Shown here one piece after another: positions 52,799 through 61,890 of a stretch of 64,000 bases of DNA. The position numbers and the translations under genes are program-made. The stretch spans positions 62,001-126,000 of the forward strand of contig NZ_SJPV01000002.1 in NCBI RefSeq assembly GCF_007860135.1. The letters run 5' to 3'. The stretch's first letter is position 1, and each line of letters opens with the position of its first letter. The notes under the pieces were generated by a model. The model had not been told where the DNA came from. It did not search any database and saw only the letters and a list, made by a program, of their open reading frames with translations. Origin of the DNA: Novipirellula artificiosorum (GTDB lineage Bacteria > Planctomycetota > Planctomycetia > Pirellulales > Pirellulaceae).

Positions 52799-53398
52799 AT
52801 GTCCGCGCAGCTCACTGACAGGCAGCAGAACGTCTACAATATGATCCGCGATTTGATCGTTAAGCGCGGTTACGGTCCCACGGTTCGTGAAATTGGTGAA
52901 CATTTTGGAATCAAAAGTCCCAATGGTGTGATGTGTCACCTCCGCGCGCTGGAACGAAAAGGTCTGATCAATCGCAGTCCGAACAAGTCACGCGCGATTG
53001 AGTTGACCAATCCTGCGGACCGAAGCGGCAACAGCATCCCGCTGGGTGGCATTGTTTCGGCCGCACCGACTCGGTTGGCGTTTGAACCCAACGACCGGAT
53101 CGATTTCAGTGAGATGATTTTCGAAGAGGATCGGTTTGTGGTCCAAGTATCGGGTGACTCATTAATCGAGGCCAAGATTGCTGACGGTGACTACGTGATC
53201 GTGAAGCGTCAAGATCATGCGACACCTGGTCAAATGGCCGTGTGTCAGAATGTGCATGGTGATTCTGTATTGCGCTACTACTATCCTGAACCGAACGGTG
53301 TCCGTCTTAAGGCGGCCAATGCTGCGGTCGAAACCCTCTTTGTAACCGAAACGAAGATTGTTGGTGTCGCGGTCGCGATTGTTCGACCCGCGTTGTAG
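52799..53398 (+). CDS. lexA: LexA-family SOS repressor with atypical autoproteolysis residues
   Basis: 199 aa. The winged helix is conserved (LTDRQQNVYNMIRDL, GYGPTVREIGEHFGIKSPNG, ALERKGLINRSPNKSRAIEL). The C-terminal S24 domain has VSGDSLIEAKIADGDYVIV with nucleophile S121. The general-base Lys appears as Arg159 (SVLRYYYPE, where other LexA have TVKRFYxE or TLKYWFPE), and the Ala-Gly cleavage site appears as Ala88-Ala89 (IVSAAPTRLA). Self-cleavage may be slow or absent. A TATAAT box lies upstream. It starts 107 bp after uppP. Confidence 0.9.
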   Translation: MSAQLTDRQQNVYNMIRDLIVKRGYGPTVREIGEHFGIKSPNGVMCHLRALERKGLINRSPNKSRAIELTNPADRSGNSIPLGGIVSAAPTRLAFEPNDRIDFSEMIFEEDRFVVQVSGDSLIEAKIADGDYVIVKRQDHATPGQMAVCQNVHGDSVLRYYYPEPNGVRLKAANAAVETLFVTETKIVGVAVAIVRPAL

Positions 53399-53506
53399 GA
53401 CGCTTTTCTTTGATGCTGCTGCAATGCAGCAACGGGGGCACACAAGCGGAGAGCCCAGGCGGGGTTCCGGCAGGGTTCCTGGTGTCGTCGGGTCGCGAGC
53501 GTTGAG

Positions 53507-54493
53507 TTACGTCTCGAGGACCACCTTCTCTGAGGCTTCAATCGAAGCTTCCATCGCAGCGAGAATTCGCTGAGTATCGAGCGCCTGCTTTTGCAATTCC
53601 TCGAGCGGTTCATCACTGATCAGTTTGCCGATCATTCTGCGTTCTTGATCCCCTGCGAACGAGAATGGCTCGACGGTTCCCGCGGCGTCGTGAATCCAGC
53701 ATCGCGCCGGCCGGTCGGTCCAAGGTCGGGTGAAGTCATCACAAACCAATGATGATTGGTCACCCGCAACTTCGAACCACTTTCGGGTGGCGGTATCGTA
53801 CCCACACGACACGGTCGCGGTGATTCCGTCATCGAACCACATCATCGCCGTGACTCGCTGGGAAACGCCTTGGCGAATGATCTGATCGGCAAATACCGCC
53901 GTGGGCAATTGTCCCGTCACCAACCGAATCAATCCAACGGAGTACCAGCCGAGATCCAACAGGCAACCACCTCCGAGGACTGGGTCCAAGCGATGGTCGC
54001 CGGTTTGGAACGGTTGGTAGAACGAAACCGATGCGCTGATGTGGCCGATCTTCCCAAGCCGCTGTTCTTCAAACCACTTTGAGAAGGCTTCGGTTCGTTC
54101 ATGGTGCAGCCATCCGGTCGCATCGAGCCAGCGGACAGAGTTGAATTGGCAAGCACGATCCATTTCGTTTGATTCCGCAGGCGAAATCGAGAGCGGTTTT
54201 TCGCACAGAACGTGCTTCTTGGCATTGGCGGCAGCCAGGGTCCATTCAGCGTGCATCGAGGGGGGTAACGCAATGTAGACCGCATCGACGTCATCGCGGT
54301 CAAGCAGTGACGCGTAACCTTCGACCGCAGCGGCAATGCCATGTTGATCGGCGTACCATCGTGCACGCTCGGCGGTCCGGCTTGCGATCGCGGTGACTTC
54401 CGCTCCGTCGGTTGACTGTAAATCTGCGATCAAGCGTCGCGTGATTCGACCCGTGCCGATGACGCCAAAGCGAGTCGGGGGCGTATGATTCAT
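53507..54493 (-). CDS. Gfo/Idh/MocA family oxidoreductase
   Basis: 328 aa. The NAD(P)-binding Rossmann domain begins FGVIGTGRITRRLIADL; VYIALPPSMHAEW and HVLCEKPLSISPAE (EKP motif with catalytic Lys) follow. The C-terminal alpha/beta domain contains GGGCLLDLGWYSVGLIRLVTG, the usual G-G-x-x-x-D-x-G-x-H-like segment with Tyr in place of His. The substrate is probably a sugar or cyclitol, but cannot be specified. It is a single gene. Confidence 0.9.
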   Translation of the reverse strand: MNHTPPTRFGVIGTGRITRRLIADLQSTDGAEVTAIASRTAERARWYADQHGIAAAVEGYASLLDRDDVDAVYIALPPSMHAEWTLAAANAKKHVLCEKPLSISPAESNEMDRACQFNSVRWLDATGWLHHERTEAFSKWFEEQRLGKIGHISASVSFYQPFQTGDHRLDPVLGGGCLLDLGWYSVGLIRLVTGQLPTAVFADQIIRQGVSQRVTAMMWFDDGITATVSCGYDTATRKWFEVAGDQSSLVCDDFTRPWTDRPARCWIHDAAGTVEPFSFAGDQERRMIGKLISDEPLEELQKQALDTQRILAAMEASIEASEKVVLET

Positions 54494-54687
54494 GGTGGAG
54501 AGTCCATTCGTGGTGGAGGGGTGGCTTGATTGAGTCGGTCGTCAATCATAGCCTGATTGCCGATCGAACGCTCCCTGGCGGTTTGGATCCTTAGCCGGTT
54601 GCATCTCGATAGGGTTGGCTATGATAATCTTTCCACAGAAGCTGTAGCCGCCGACTTTTGATCTTCCCTTTCACGGACCTGTTGCTG

Positions 54688-55605
54688 ATGACCGATCCCA
54701 CCGCACTCGATACGACCATTGCGGTGGTAACGCCGGAGAACATTGCGTTCAAGTATCAATTGGCTGGTCCGTTTCGGCGTTTGCCCGCGTACTTGATTGA
54801 TGTTGCGATTCGCTGGGTCATCATCATTTTGCTTGTGCTGGGGATGATGCTCTTGGGCGCACTGGTCGATTTGCAGTTTCTGATGCCATTTGTCGTCGCG
54901 GCTGGCTTTATCGTCAACTTTGCCGTCAGCTGGTTTTACGGGACGGTGATGGAAACGTACTTTAACGGGCGAACGATCGGCAAATGGGCCACGGGCATCC
55001 GGGTGATCGACGTCGAAGGTCGGCCGATCAGCGGGAAACGTGCACTGCTGCGGAACTTGTTGCGAGTCGCGGACTTAGCGCCGATGGCAGCGTTCAGCCA
55101 ATTGGGCGCCGAGGACATGCCACCCGCGTTTCTGATTCCGACCGCCATGGTCGGTTTGGTGTCGATGATTTTCACCCGGCGGATGCAGCGACTTGGGGAC
55201 CTTGCGGCCGGCACGATGGTGATCATGGACCAGCGGAGTTGGCGGTTGCCGATTGCCAAAGTGGATGATCCTCGGGTGGCTGCGTTGGCGTCGTTCATTC
55301 CCGGAGATTACCGAATCTCGCGAAGCATGGCCCGTACGCTGGCGATTTATGCCGAGCGTCGACACTATTTGACCCCCGCTCGTCGCCGCGAGGTGGCGAA
55401 GCATTTGACAATCCCGTTGCTTGAGCGATTTGAGTTTCGTAAGGATGTGGATCCCGATTTGCTGATGTACTCGCTCTACTACAAGACCTTCCTTGCCGAT
55501 TCGTCGGCCGAACTGCCTGACTTAGGACCGCTGGCGGGGTTCAGCCCGTTAGCCCGTGACGCCAACAAGCCGACCCAGGCCAACCTTTTGGAAGCAAACG
55601 GGTAG
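54688..55605 (+). CDS. RDD-family membrane protein
   Basis: 305 aa from ATG 54688 (MTDPTALDTT). RDD motifs: FRRLPAYLIDVAIRW (Arg and Asp of segment one), YFNGRTIGKWATGIRVID and FTRRMQRLGDLAAGTMVI. Three to four membrane segments, then a 100-residue soluble tail (ARTLAIYAERRHYLTPARRR). The role of RDD proteins varies and is unknown here. In planctomycetes RDD genes often neighbour SpoIIM-family genes, but here that gene is 53 kb away. Confidence 0.87.
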   Translation: MTDPTALDTTIAVVTPENIAFKYQLAGPFRRLPAYLIDVAIRWVIIILLVLGMMLLGALVDLQFLMPFVVAAGFIVNFAVSWFYGTVMETYFNGRTIGKWATGIRVIDVEGRPISGKRALLRNLLRVADLAPMAAFSQLGAEDMPPAFLIPTAMVGLVSMIFTRRMQRLGDLAAGTMVIMDQRSWRLPIAKVDDPRVAALASFIPGDYRISRSMARTLAIYAERRHYLTPARRREVAKHLTIPLLERFEFRKDVDPDLLMYSLYYKTFLADSSAELPDLGPLAGFSPLARDANKPTQANLLEANG

Positions 55606-55782
55606 GTCCGCCGTCGATAAAAAGGCTCTCTAAGCAATTTGCCCCCCAGCCCCGAGGTATCTGGGTTAGAATAGGGTCGTCCCGGCTTCTGCATTGGGTG
55701 CATAGCGCTCACTAACGAGTCGGGCCCCTCGCCACGCCCGCCGCAACTTAAATTGTCTAAGCAGACACACGAAGTGAGTGAC

Positions 55783-57444
55783 ATGCTAAGGACTCCTACC
55801 CCGACCGATTCAGCCGAAATCGACTCCGAGAGAACACTCGATGAGGGTGCGGATCGTCGCCGGACGGAGCGGGTCACGATTGCCAAGCGTTCCAAGAGCT
55901 TTGCTCGTGAAACGCCCCAGAACGTGGCGCCGAGGGTTTTCGGGTTGAAGCCGCTTTCGATGATCGCCGGACTGTTGTTGATTGTTGCGGCCACCGCTTT
56001 CTTTCTCAACCGAGAGACGCCGCAAACGGCAGCCGATGCGAGTTTGACACATCGGATTACCCGTGGAGACATGCGTGTCTCGGTGACCGAACAGGGGACG
56101 CTCGAGAGCTCCAATAATACCGAAATCCGCTGCAAGGTGTTGGGTTGGAGTACGGTGAATTGGGTGATCGATAGTGGCACGGAAGTTGAAGTTGGCGACC
56201 AATTGGTTCGCTTGGATGCGTCTGGCTTAGAGGAAAAGGTGAACCAGAAAAAGATTGACTATCAAAACTCAATCGCGGCCAAGATCACAGCCGAATCCAA
56301 TGTCGCTGTGGCAAAAAAAAGTGTGACGGAGTACATCAAAGGCACCTTCATTGAAGAGCAAGGAACCATCAGGCAGGAAATATTCGAGGCGGAGCAAGCC
56401 GTCACCCAGGCTCACTTGTCGTTTCGGGCGGCTGAACGATTGGCAGCGAAGGGATTGATCAAGGCTTTGCAACTGAGAAAGGAGAAGTTTCAGGTTGAGT
56501 CGGCGGAACAGAAACTGATTCTGAAGCAAACGCGACTGACCTCGTTGGAACAATTTAAGAAAGAGAAACAGATTGAGAAACTTGGAAGCGATTTGAAAGC
56601 GGCCGAAGCACGCTTGAAAGCTGCCGAGGCTCAGGTGGATCTGCAGAAGGTGCGGCTTGACAAAGAAGAAGAACAGTTAGCCGCCTGTGTGATCACGGCT
56701 CAGCAGAGCGGCATGGTGATTCATCCGAAATCCGAAGCTTGGCGTGATTCACCCGATGTGGAAGAGGGAGCCAATGTGCATACCAACCAAGTGCTGTTGA
56801 TCATGCCCGACCTGGGCAAGATGCAGGTGAAGCTCGGCATCCACGAATCCGTGATTGATCGTGTGAAGGCGGGATTGAAGTCAGAGGTCCGGTTGCGGGA
56901 CGCAACACTCGACGGCGAAGTCTCGGAAGTCGCCAAGGTATCGAAGCCGTCTGGATGGTGGGACGGCAATGTCGTTAAATTTGACACGATTGTCCAATTG
57001 AAGGGGCAGGACGATTTGAAACCGGGTATGAGTGCCGAGGTGAAAGTCATTCTTGCCGAGTATGAAAACGTTTTGACGATCCCTGTCGCAGCTGTGCTTC
57101 AAACCGGTGACGAAAACAGTTGCTGGGTGAAAACCGCCGAGGGCATCAAGAAACGAGTGCTGGTACTGGGAGACAGCAACAAGCAGTTTATCATCGTTGA
57201 ATCGGGGCTTAAAGAAGGCGACGAGGTGGTGTTGAATCCGTTGGCGTTCGTCGACGAAGCTCAGGACGAAGTGTTGAAGCCCTACAAACCAAAGCCGCAA
57301 GATGTCAAGGATGAAGAGGGGGACGCAGAGGCTGAGACAGCGGAACCCACGGAAACGGATTCCAGTTCGCCTCCCTTGCAATCCAAGAAGCCCATCGAAA
57401 AGGATTCGGATGGTCTCGATTCGACGAGTGAGCTGGCGCTTTGA
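55783..57444 (+). CDS. HlyD/MacA-type membrane fusion protein
   Basis: 553 aa from ATG 55783; a TTG at 55753 is possible. One membrane anchor (MIAGLLLIVAATAFFLN, near residues 65-82), then lipoyl/barrel-sandwich strands (GTLESSNNTEIRCKVLGW, SGTEVEVGDQLVRLDASGL), a long coiled-coil hairpin (residues 150-310) and the beta-barrel region (LGIHESVIDRVKAGLKSEVR, LTIPVAAVLQTGDENSCWV). The C-terminal 80 residues are acidic and disordered. It joins a MacB-type permease, whose start overlaps its stop by 4 nt (TTGA). Confidence 0.9.
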   Translation: MLRTPTPTDSAEIDSERTLDEGADRRRTERVTIAKRSKSFARETPQNVAPRVFGLKPLSMIAGLLLIVAATAFFLNRETPQTAADASLTHRITRGDMRVSVTEQGTLESSNNTEIRCKVLGWSTVNWVIDSGTEVEVGDQLVRLDASGLEEKVNQKKIDYQNSIAAKITAESNVAVAKKSVTEYIKGTFIEEQGTIRQEIFEAEQAVTQAHLSFRAAERLAAKGLIKALQLRKEKFQVESAEQKLILKQTRLTSLEQFKKEKQIEKLGSDLKAAEARLKAAEAQVDLQKVRLDKEEEQLAACVITAQQSGMVIHPKSEAWRDSPDVEEGANVHTNQVLLIMPDLGKMQVKLGIHESVIDRVKAGLKSEVRLRDATLDGEVSEVAKVSKPSGWWDGNVVKFDTIVQLKGQDDLKPGMSAEVKVILAEYENVLTIPVAAVLQTGDENSCWVKTAEGIKKRVLVLGDSNKQFIIVESGLKEGDEVVLNPLAFVDEAQDEVLKPYKPKPQDVKDEEGDAEAETAEPTETDSSSPPLQSKKPIEKDSDGLDSTSELAL

Positions 57445-58757
57445 ATTTCTACTTTCTCCGAACGTTAAAGCTTGGGCTAAAGAGTTTGCTGTTGCAGAGG
57501 ATGCGAGCAGGCTTGGCCGCCTTGGGCATCTTCATTGGCACCATGACGGTCATTTGGTTGGTTGCAATCGGTGAAGGAGTCAGTTACCAGGCTCAGCAGC
57601 AAATCTTGGAACTCGGTGCCAAAAACATCATCGTTCGTTCGGTCAAGCCGGTTCCCAGCGGTGACGGTGAACAATCTAACAGCCGATTTCCGAAGTACGG
57701 GCTGTTGCGTGAGGACTATGAACGCATCGTGTCCAACATTCCATCGATTTCTCGGGCGATTCCCATGCGAGAAATCGTCTACGAGTTGCGTGTGGAAGAC
57801 CGTAACGCAGATTCCAAGCTTGTTGGCTGCGTGTTCGATTACCTGGAATTGAATCGCTTGCAGGTTGCACGCGGTCGTTGGCTATCACCACGCGATGACG
57901 GCAGCAAGGTCGTGGTGCTTGCGGACGAAACCGCCAAGAAGCTGTTTCCCTATCAAGACCCGATCGGCAAGTCGGTTTGGTTGGGAGATGATCTGTACGT
58001 GGTGATTGGCCAAACGCAACCACGCGATGCCGCGGCGGCGATTGGCGGCAGCTTGGACGCACGAGATTTCAATCGTGATGCCTACATTCCGCTCGAAACC
58101 CTGCGCATCCACATCGGCGATCAAGTCATGACGCAAGTGGGAGGGAACCGACAAGGCGAGATCGTCCAGTTGAGTCAGATCACCGTCGCCGTCCGTTCGG
58201 TCGAAACGGTCGATGAAGTCGCATCGATTATCAGCTCGCTGCTACAACGGTTTCACGAACAAGACGACTACGCCGTCGTGGTCCCAAAAGAACTCCTCCG
58301 CCAAGCGGAACGAACACGAGCGATGTTCAATGCTTTGTTGGTCGTCATCGCCGGGATCTCCTTGCTCGTCGGAGGAATCGGGATCATGAACATCATGTTG
58401 GCGACCGTAACGGAACGCACCCGAGAAATAGGAATTCGGCGTGCGATTGGGGCGAAACGGCGCGACATCATTCAGCAATTCTTGAGCGAAACGTTGCTAC
58501 TGAGCGGCGGCGGCGGATTGTTGGGGGTGCTGTGCGGTTTGATGGTGGGACCGTTATTCAGTTTGACACGGCAGTTGGTGACGTCCGTATCACCCGACCT
58601 GCTGCCGCCGATTGTTCACGCGATCGAGCCGCGGATTGCTTTGTGGTCCGTGGGTCTGTCGGTGTTCATCTCGCTGGGCACCGGGTTGATCTTCGGAGTC
58701 TATCCAGCAAGGAAGGCCGCCATGATGAATCCAATCGACGCGTTACGTCATGAGTGA
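57441..58757 (+). CDS. MacB-type ABC transporter permease
   Basis: 438 aa from TTG 57441. First membrane segment near residues 22-45 (AGLAALGIFIGTMTVIWLVAIG), a large extracytoplasmic MacB_PCD domain (residues 50-300), then three membrane segments (LLVVIAGISLLVGGIGIMNIM, LLLSGGGGLLGVLCGLMVG, ALWSVGLSVFISLGTGLIFGVYPA) and the typical ending PARKAAMMNPIDALRHE. The motif ERTREIGIRRAIGAKRRDI fits the coupling helix. No ATP-binding subunit lies next to it. Confidence 0.9.
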   Translation: MNFYFLRTLKLGLKSLLLQRMRAGLAALGIFIGTMTVIWLVAIGEGVSYQAQQQILELGAKNIIVRSVKPVPSGDGEQSNSRFPKYGLLREDYERIVSNIPSISRAIPMREIVYELRVEDRNADSKLVGCVFDYLELNRLQVARGRWLSPRDDGSKVVVLADETAKKLFPYQDPIGKSVWLGDDLYVVIGQTQPRDAAAAIGGSLDARDFNRDAYIPLETLRIHIGDQVMTQVGGNRQGEIVQLSQITVAVRSVETVDEVASIISSLLQRFHEQDDYAVVVPKELLRQAERTRAMFNALLVVIAGISLLVGGIGIMNIMLATVTERTREIGIRRAIGAKRRDIIQQFLSETLLLSGGGGLLGVLCGLMVGPLFSLTRQLVTSVSPDLLPPIVHAIEPRIALWSVGLSVFISLGTGLIFGVYPARKAAMMNPIDALRHE

Positions 58758-58768
58758 ACCCGCTGGTT

Positions 58769-59362
58769 TTAGTGGCTCGCTGCTCGCTGGGCCGTTAGCA
58801 GAATCAAACGGTTTTCGTCAAAGAACTCTGTGAATTTAGCGGTGATGGTCCAGGTGTCGTCGTTCTCGTCGGCTCGCACCGCATCGGCCACTCGCTGTAG
58901 CAATAGGTTTTCGACCACCATGATCGCATTGCGCGGATCAATACCCGCAATCCGCGAATCGATTTTTTCGGGTGAAGCGAACGCGGCGTAAGGATCATGG
59001 ATCGGATTCGGATCGGCAGCGGGTTCGGCCTCGACCCGTGCCGCATCGAACCGAGACAGCGCTTGGTTTGCGGGAAACTGCGGCTTCAGTTCCCTCAGAG
59101 AACGGTCTGGAACAAAAGCCCAACGTCGACCGAGCAACACGAATTTCCCAGCCGTAGGTGGCAGCAGCGTCCCTTCGCGATGAACCGGGTTCGAAGGGGC
59201 GCCATTGAGATCAGCCGCGGCGACGGGGTTGTTCAAGCACAACTCGCCAAGCGGAACGGATACCGCAATCACGGTGATCATCGGGACCAAACAATGCAGC
59301 AGACAATTCGAGAAGTGCATCGGTTTGCGAGCCCAAAGCAGCAGCAGCGGCAATAACAACAT
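58769..59362 (-). CDS. Exported protein of unknown function
   Basis: 197 aa; ATG 59320 (MHFSNCLLHCLVPMITVIAV) is an alternative start. The first 50 residues are hydrophobic and end near VAAAD, consistent with a signal peptide. The mature part has VLLGRRWAFVPDRSL, PIHDPYAAFASPEKID, then NAIMVVENLLLQRVADAV and TWTITAKFTEFFDENRLIL. No family recognised. It converges with the permease gene 11 bp away. Confidence 0.6.
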   Translation of the reverse strand: MLLLPLLLLWARKPMHFSNCLLHCLVPMITVIAVSVPLGELCLNNPVAAADLNGAPSNPVHREGTLLPPTAGKFVLLGRRWAFVPDRSLRELKPQFPANQALSRFDAARVEAEPAADPNPIHDPYAAFASPEKIDSRIAGIDPRNAIMVVENLLLQRVADAVRADENDDTWTITAKFTEFFDENRLILLTAQRAASH

Positions 59363-59498
59363 TGGACGACTCGGTAGGGATTGTAAATCGTTTCAACGAT
59401 CGAAACGTTTCCCCGGTTCGTCGAGCGTCCGTGCACGATCCGGGAATCAAGGGCATTGTGCGAAACAAATCCATTCCGCCTGTTTCATCTGAACGACA

Positions 59499-59792
59499 TC
59501 ATTGATGCCGCGGCATGGCAACCGCATGCAGCGACATGACGGCGCCAAGAGCGATCATCGACAATCCGATCCATCTTGGCGGTTCCACTCGTTTCATCGG
59601 ATTCGGATACGCCTGCAACAGGAACGAATCCATCATGGATCCATTGGATGCGGTCGCCGTTTGACCAAACCTTGCCAGCGTGCGTGTCGACGATTCATTC
59701 AACACAAACGAATCGACCATGCGAAATTGAACTCCTAAGAGGACCAATAATAAGCCAATGAAAAAATAGCGATGGCGGTATTTCTCAGTCAT
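59499..59792 (-). CDS. Small membrane protein, function unknown
   Basis: 97 aa with two hydrophobic segments, YFFIGLLLVLLGVQF and GLSMIALGAVMSLHAVAM, separated by about 45 polar residues (SSTRTLARFGQTATASNGSM). It may be a two-pass protein with a short extracytoplasmic loop. No family recognised. It lies 136 bp upstream of the exported protein gene on the same strand. Confidence 0.6.
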   Translation of the reverse strand: MTEKYRHRYFFIGLLLVLLGVQFRMVDSFVLNESSTRTLARFGQTATASNGSMMDSFLLQAYPNPMKRVEPPRWIGLSMIALGAVMSLHAVAMPRHQ

Positions 59793-60100
59793 GCGTGTGT
59801 GCCCTCGGGGGACGCTTAGGATCGAGCTTCGGTTGAACCGTAAGCGAATCCTAGGCGAGTTGGGAAAGGATCGGACGGAAGGACAAACGGGTGAGCATCA
59901 GCGATTGGTTGTCACACCACTGAGGATATCGACCCAAGCATCCCCGAATCCGCAGAGCAAACGGAACCGTACCGCTGGTGCCAAGTGGGCGGACGTTGCG
60001 ATCCGGGCCGATGATCCGATCCATGGCGAATGAAACGTCGTGGCTTATACGATTCTCAAGATTTATTCAAGAAAATGCTTGACTGTGCCCCGATACGCAT
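59793..60100. other. Intergenic, nothing recognised
   Basis: About 310 bases between two minus-strand genes. No gene or RNA recognised. Confidence 0.4.
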
Positions 60101-60388
60101 TCAATCAAACAACCCCTCAACCAACGAATCGACCTGCGCGCGGAACGTGGTCATCGTCGACCCTTCTAATGGATGGGTTTGCCCATTCTTGACCATCGCG
60201 GCAGCCAGGGGTTTGTGCTGCTGCCAATCCATCAGTTGGAAATCGCGGATGTCGGTATAGATGCCTGACAAACCGTTGCTCACCTTAGGAACCAGGAAAA
60301 CGCCGTCGGTCCCTCGAACAACGTGGTAGTGCATCGCGACATACAACAAAATCGCTCCGCAAACCATGCCAGCCAAAAATCGCGACAT
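60101..60388 (-). CDS. Small membrane-anchored protein, function unknown
   Basis: 95 aa from ATG 60388 (MSRFLAGMVCGAILLYVAMH), a single N-terminal membrane segment, then a soluble part (YHVVRGTDGVFLVPKVSNGL, SGIYTDIRDFQLMDWQQHKPLA). The frame is open upstream to 60577, but that portion is basic and lacks protein-like features. No family name; it resembles short anchored proteins seen in planctomycetes. Confidence 0.62.
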   Translation of the reverse strand: MSRFLAGMVCGAILLYVAMHYHVVRGTDGVFLVPKVSNGLSGIYTDIRDFQLMDWQQHKPLAAAMVKNGQTHPLEGSTMTTFRAQVDSLVEGLFD

Positions 60389-60545
60389 CAATCGGTGCCT
60401 TTTCGAGGAGTAGTCGTGCGGCTCCAATCGAGCCGATGCGTCCGCGCAGTCGTGCCAGCAGCTTGATGCAGCGGCTTTCACGCTCCGGTTGCCAGAGAGT
60501 GAAGCCATCGTGTCAGACTGCCTATTCGATTTACACCAACGGGCC

Positions 60546-61715
60546 TCATGGCCGCAAGGGAGAATCAAGCGATTCAATGGACCGTTTCATGACGTCGAGG
60601 TCGATTTCGTGAACATGGATCGGATCACCGATTCGTCGCAGCATCGTTAACGTCAAGCGACCGCCGAGGTGTTGGCGAAACTCTTCCAAGCCCTCAAGCA
60701 CTTGATTGGCCGACTGCAGCAGCGGATGCCAAACCTTCAAACCGAGATCATGCAGTCCGCTAATCACTTTTAGGGCATCCGCTCGCGGCAGTCCAAACTG
60801 TTCAACCGAGTAGATACAGTCAATCGCGACTCCGATCGCGACCGCTTCGCCATGTCGGATCTCGAACTGACTTAGCGATTCCAGCCGATGAGCCGACCAG
60901 TGGCCAAAATCAAGTGGTCGGGCTTCGAGCATTTCGTAGGGATCCCCCCCTTCGGTGATGTGCTTCAGATGTAACAAGCACGATCGGTGTATGGCGGGGC
61001 GCGCGACTTGACCATCACGAGCAACGATCGATGCCGCATGTTTCACTAACCAGTCCAATTGTTGGCGATCCTTCAACAACGCAACCTTGATCGCCTCGCT
61101 AAAACCACTCAGAAAGTCGCGATCCGGTAGCGTCTCGAGCAGTTTCCAGTCATTGATCACGGCCCAAGGGACGGCGAAGGTTCCAATCCAGTTCTTCTTG
61201 CCGAAAAAGTTGATTGCGTTTTTGACACCGACACCGGAGTCGGCTTGTGCCAACGTTGTTGTGGGGATCCGAACCAAGCGAACACCACGATGGGCGATTG
61301 CTGCCGCATAGCCCACCGCATCGAGCATCGCGCCGCCACCGATCGCCACAACATAGCTGCGGCGATCCAACTGATTGTCGTGGATCGCCCTCAGAATTGC
61401 GTCGACCGTTGCTTGCGAATTTTTAACGGCTTCGCCGCCATGAACCAACAGCGGTGGCTGGGTCAAATCGACCGACTGGGTTTCTGCTAACTTGGACGCG
61501 ATCGCAGCCACAGGGTCGCTGCCGCCATCGACGCCCGGTTCGCGGAGCGCATGCTCCGCTACCACAAGCACTCGTGACGGGCCCGCGACGTCTCGATCGA
61601 GCACGCCCGTCAACACCGGGAAATCGGCTCCAGCAACGTCGCCGGTTACCCGCAAGCGATGGACAAAGGGAACCGAAAACGGAATGTCGTGCGCAATCGT
61701 TGGCTCCTCATTCAT
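60546..61715 (-). CDS. 3-dehydroquinate synthase family protein, EboD-like
   Basis: 389 aa. The sugar-phosphate cyclase fold is clear: YVVAIGGGAMLDAVGYAAAI, VRIPTTTLAQADSGVGVKNA, NFFGKKNWIGTFAVP, SGFSEAIKVALLKD, LDFGHWSAHRLESLS and IRHGEAVAIGVAIDC. The metal-binding Glu and His residues are present. The GVGVKNAIN segment, in place of the SSVGGKTG of housekeeping AroB, and the long LDFGHWSAHRLE point to the EboD branch, whose substrate is not established. No other Ebo gene adjoins. A divergent aldo/keto reductase starts 175 bp away. Confidence 0.85.
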   Translation of the reverse strand: MNEEPTIAHDIPFSVPFVHRLRVTGDVAGADFPVLTGVLDRDVAGPSRVLVVAEHALREPGVDGGSDPVAAIASKLAETQSVDLTQPPLLVHGGEAVKNSQATVDAILRAIHDNQLDRRSYVVAIGGGAMLDAVGYAAAIAHRGVRLVRIPTTTLAQADSGVGVKNAINFFGKKNWIGTFAVPWAVINDWKLLETLPDRDFLSGFSEAIKVALLKDRQQLDWLVKHAASIVARDGQVARPAIHRSCLLHLKHITEGGDPYEMLEARPLDFGHWSAHRLESLSQFEIRHGEAVAIGVAIDCIYSVEQFGLPRADALKVISGLHDLGLKVWHPLLQSANQVLEGLEEFRQHLGGRLTLTMLRRIGDPIHVHEIDLDVMKRSIESLDSPLRP

Positions 61716-61890
61716 CTTCGTCCTGCCATCCGGACCGATGGGAAGAAGGGTAATGACACGGTTTGGCCTATCAAGAAATGGGGGAAAAGCAAAGGAGGGT
61801 GACAGGGGGGAGGATGATTTGCATTGAGTTTGTTATTTTAGCAGCTTCGACCCGTCCTGTGGAATCAACTCAAACGACAAGCCAGTAGAG

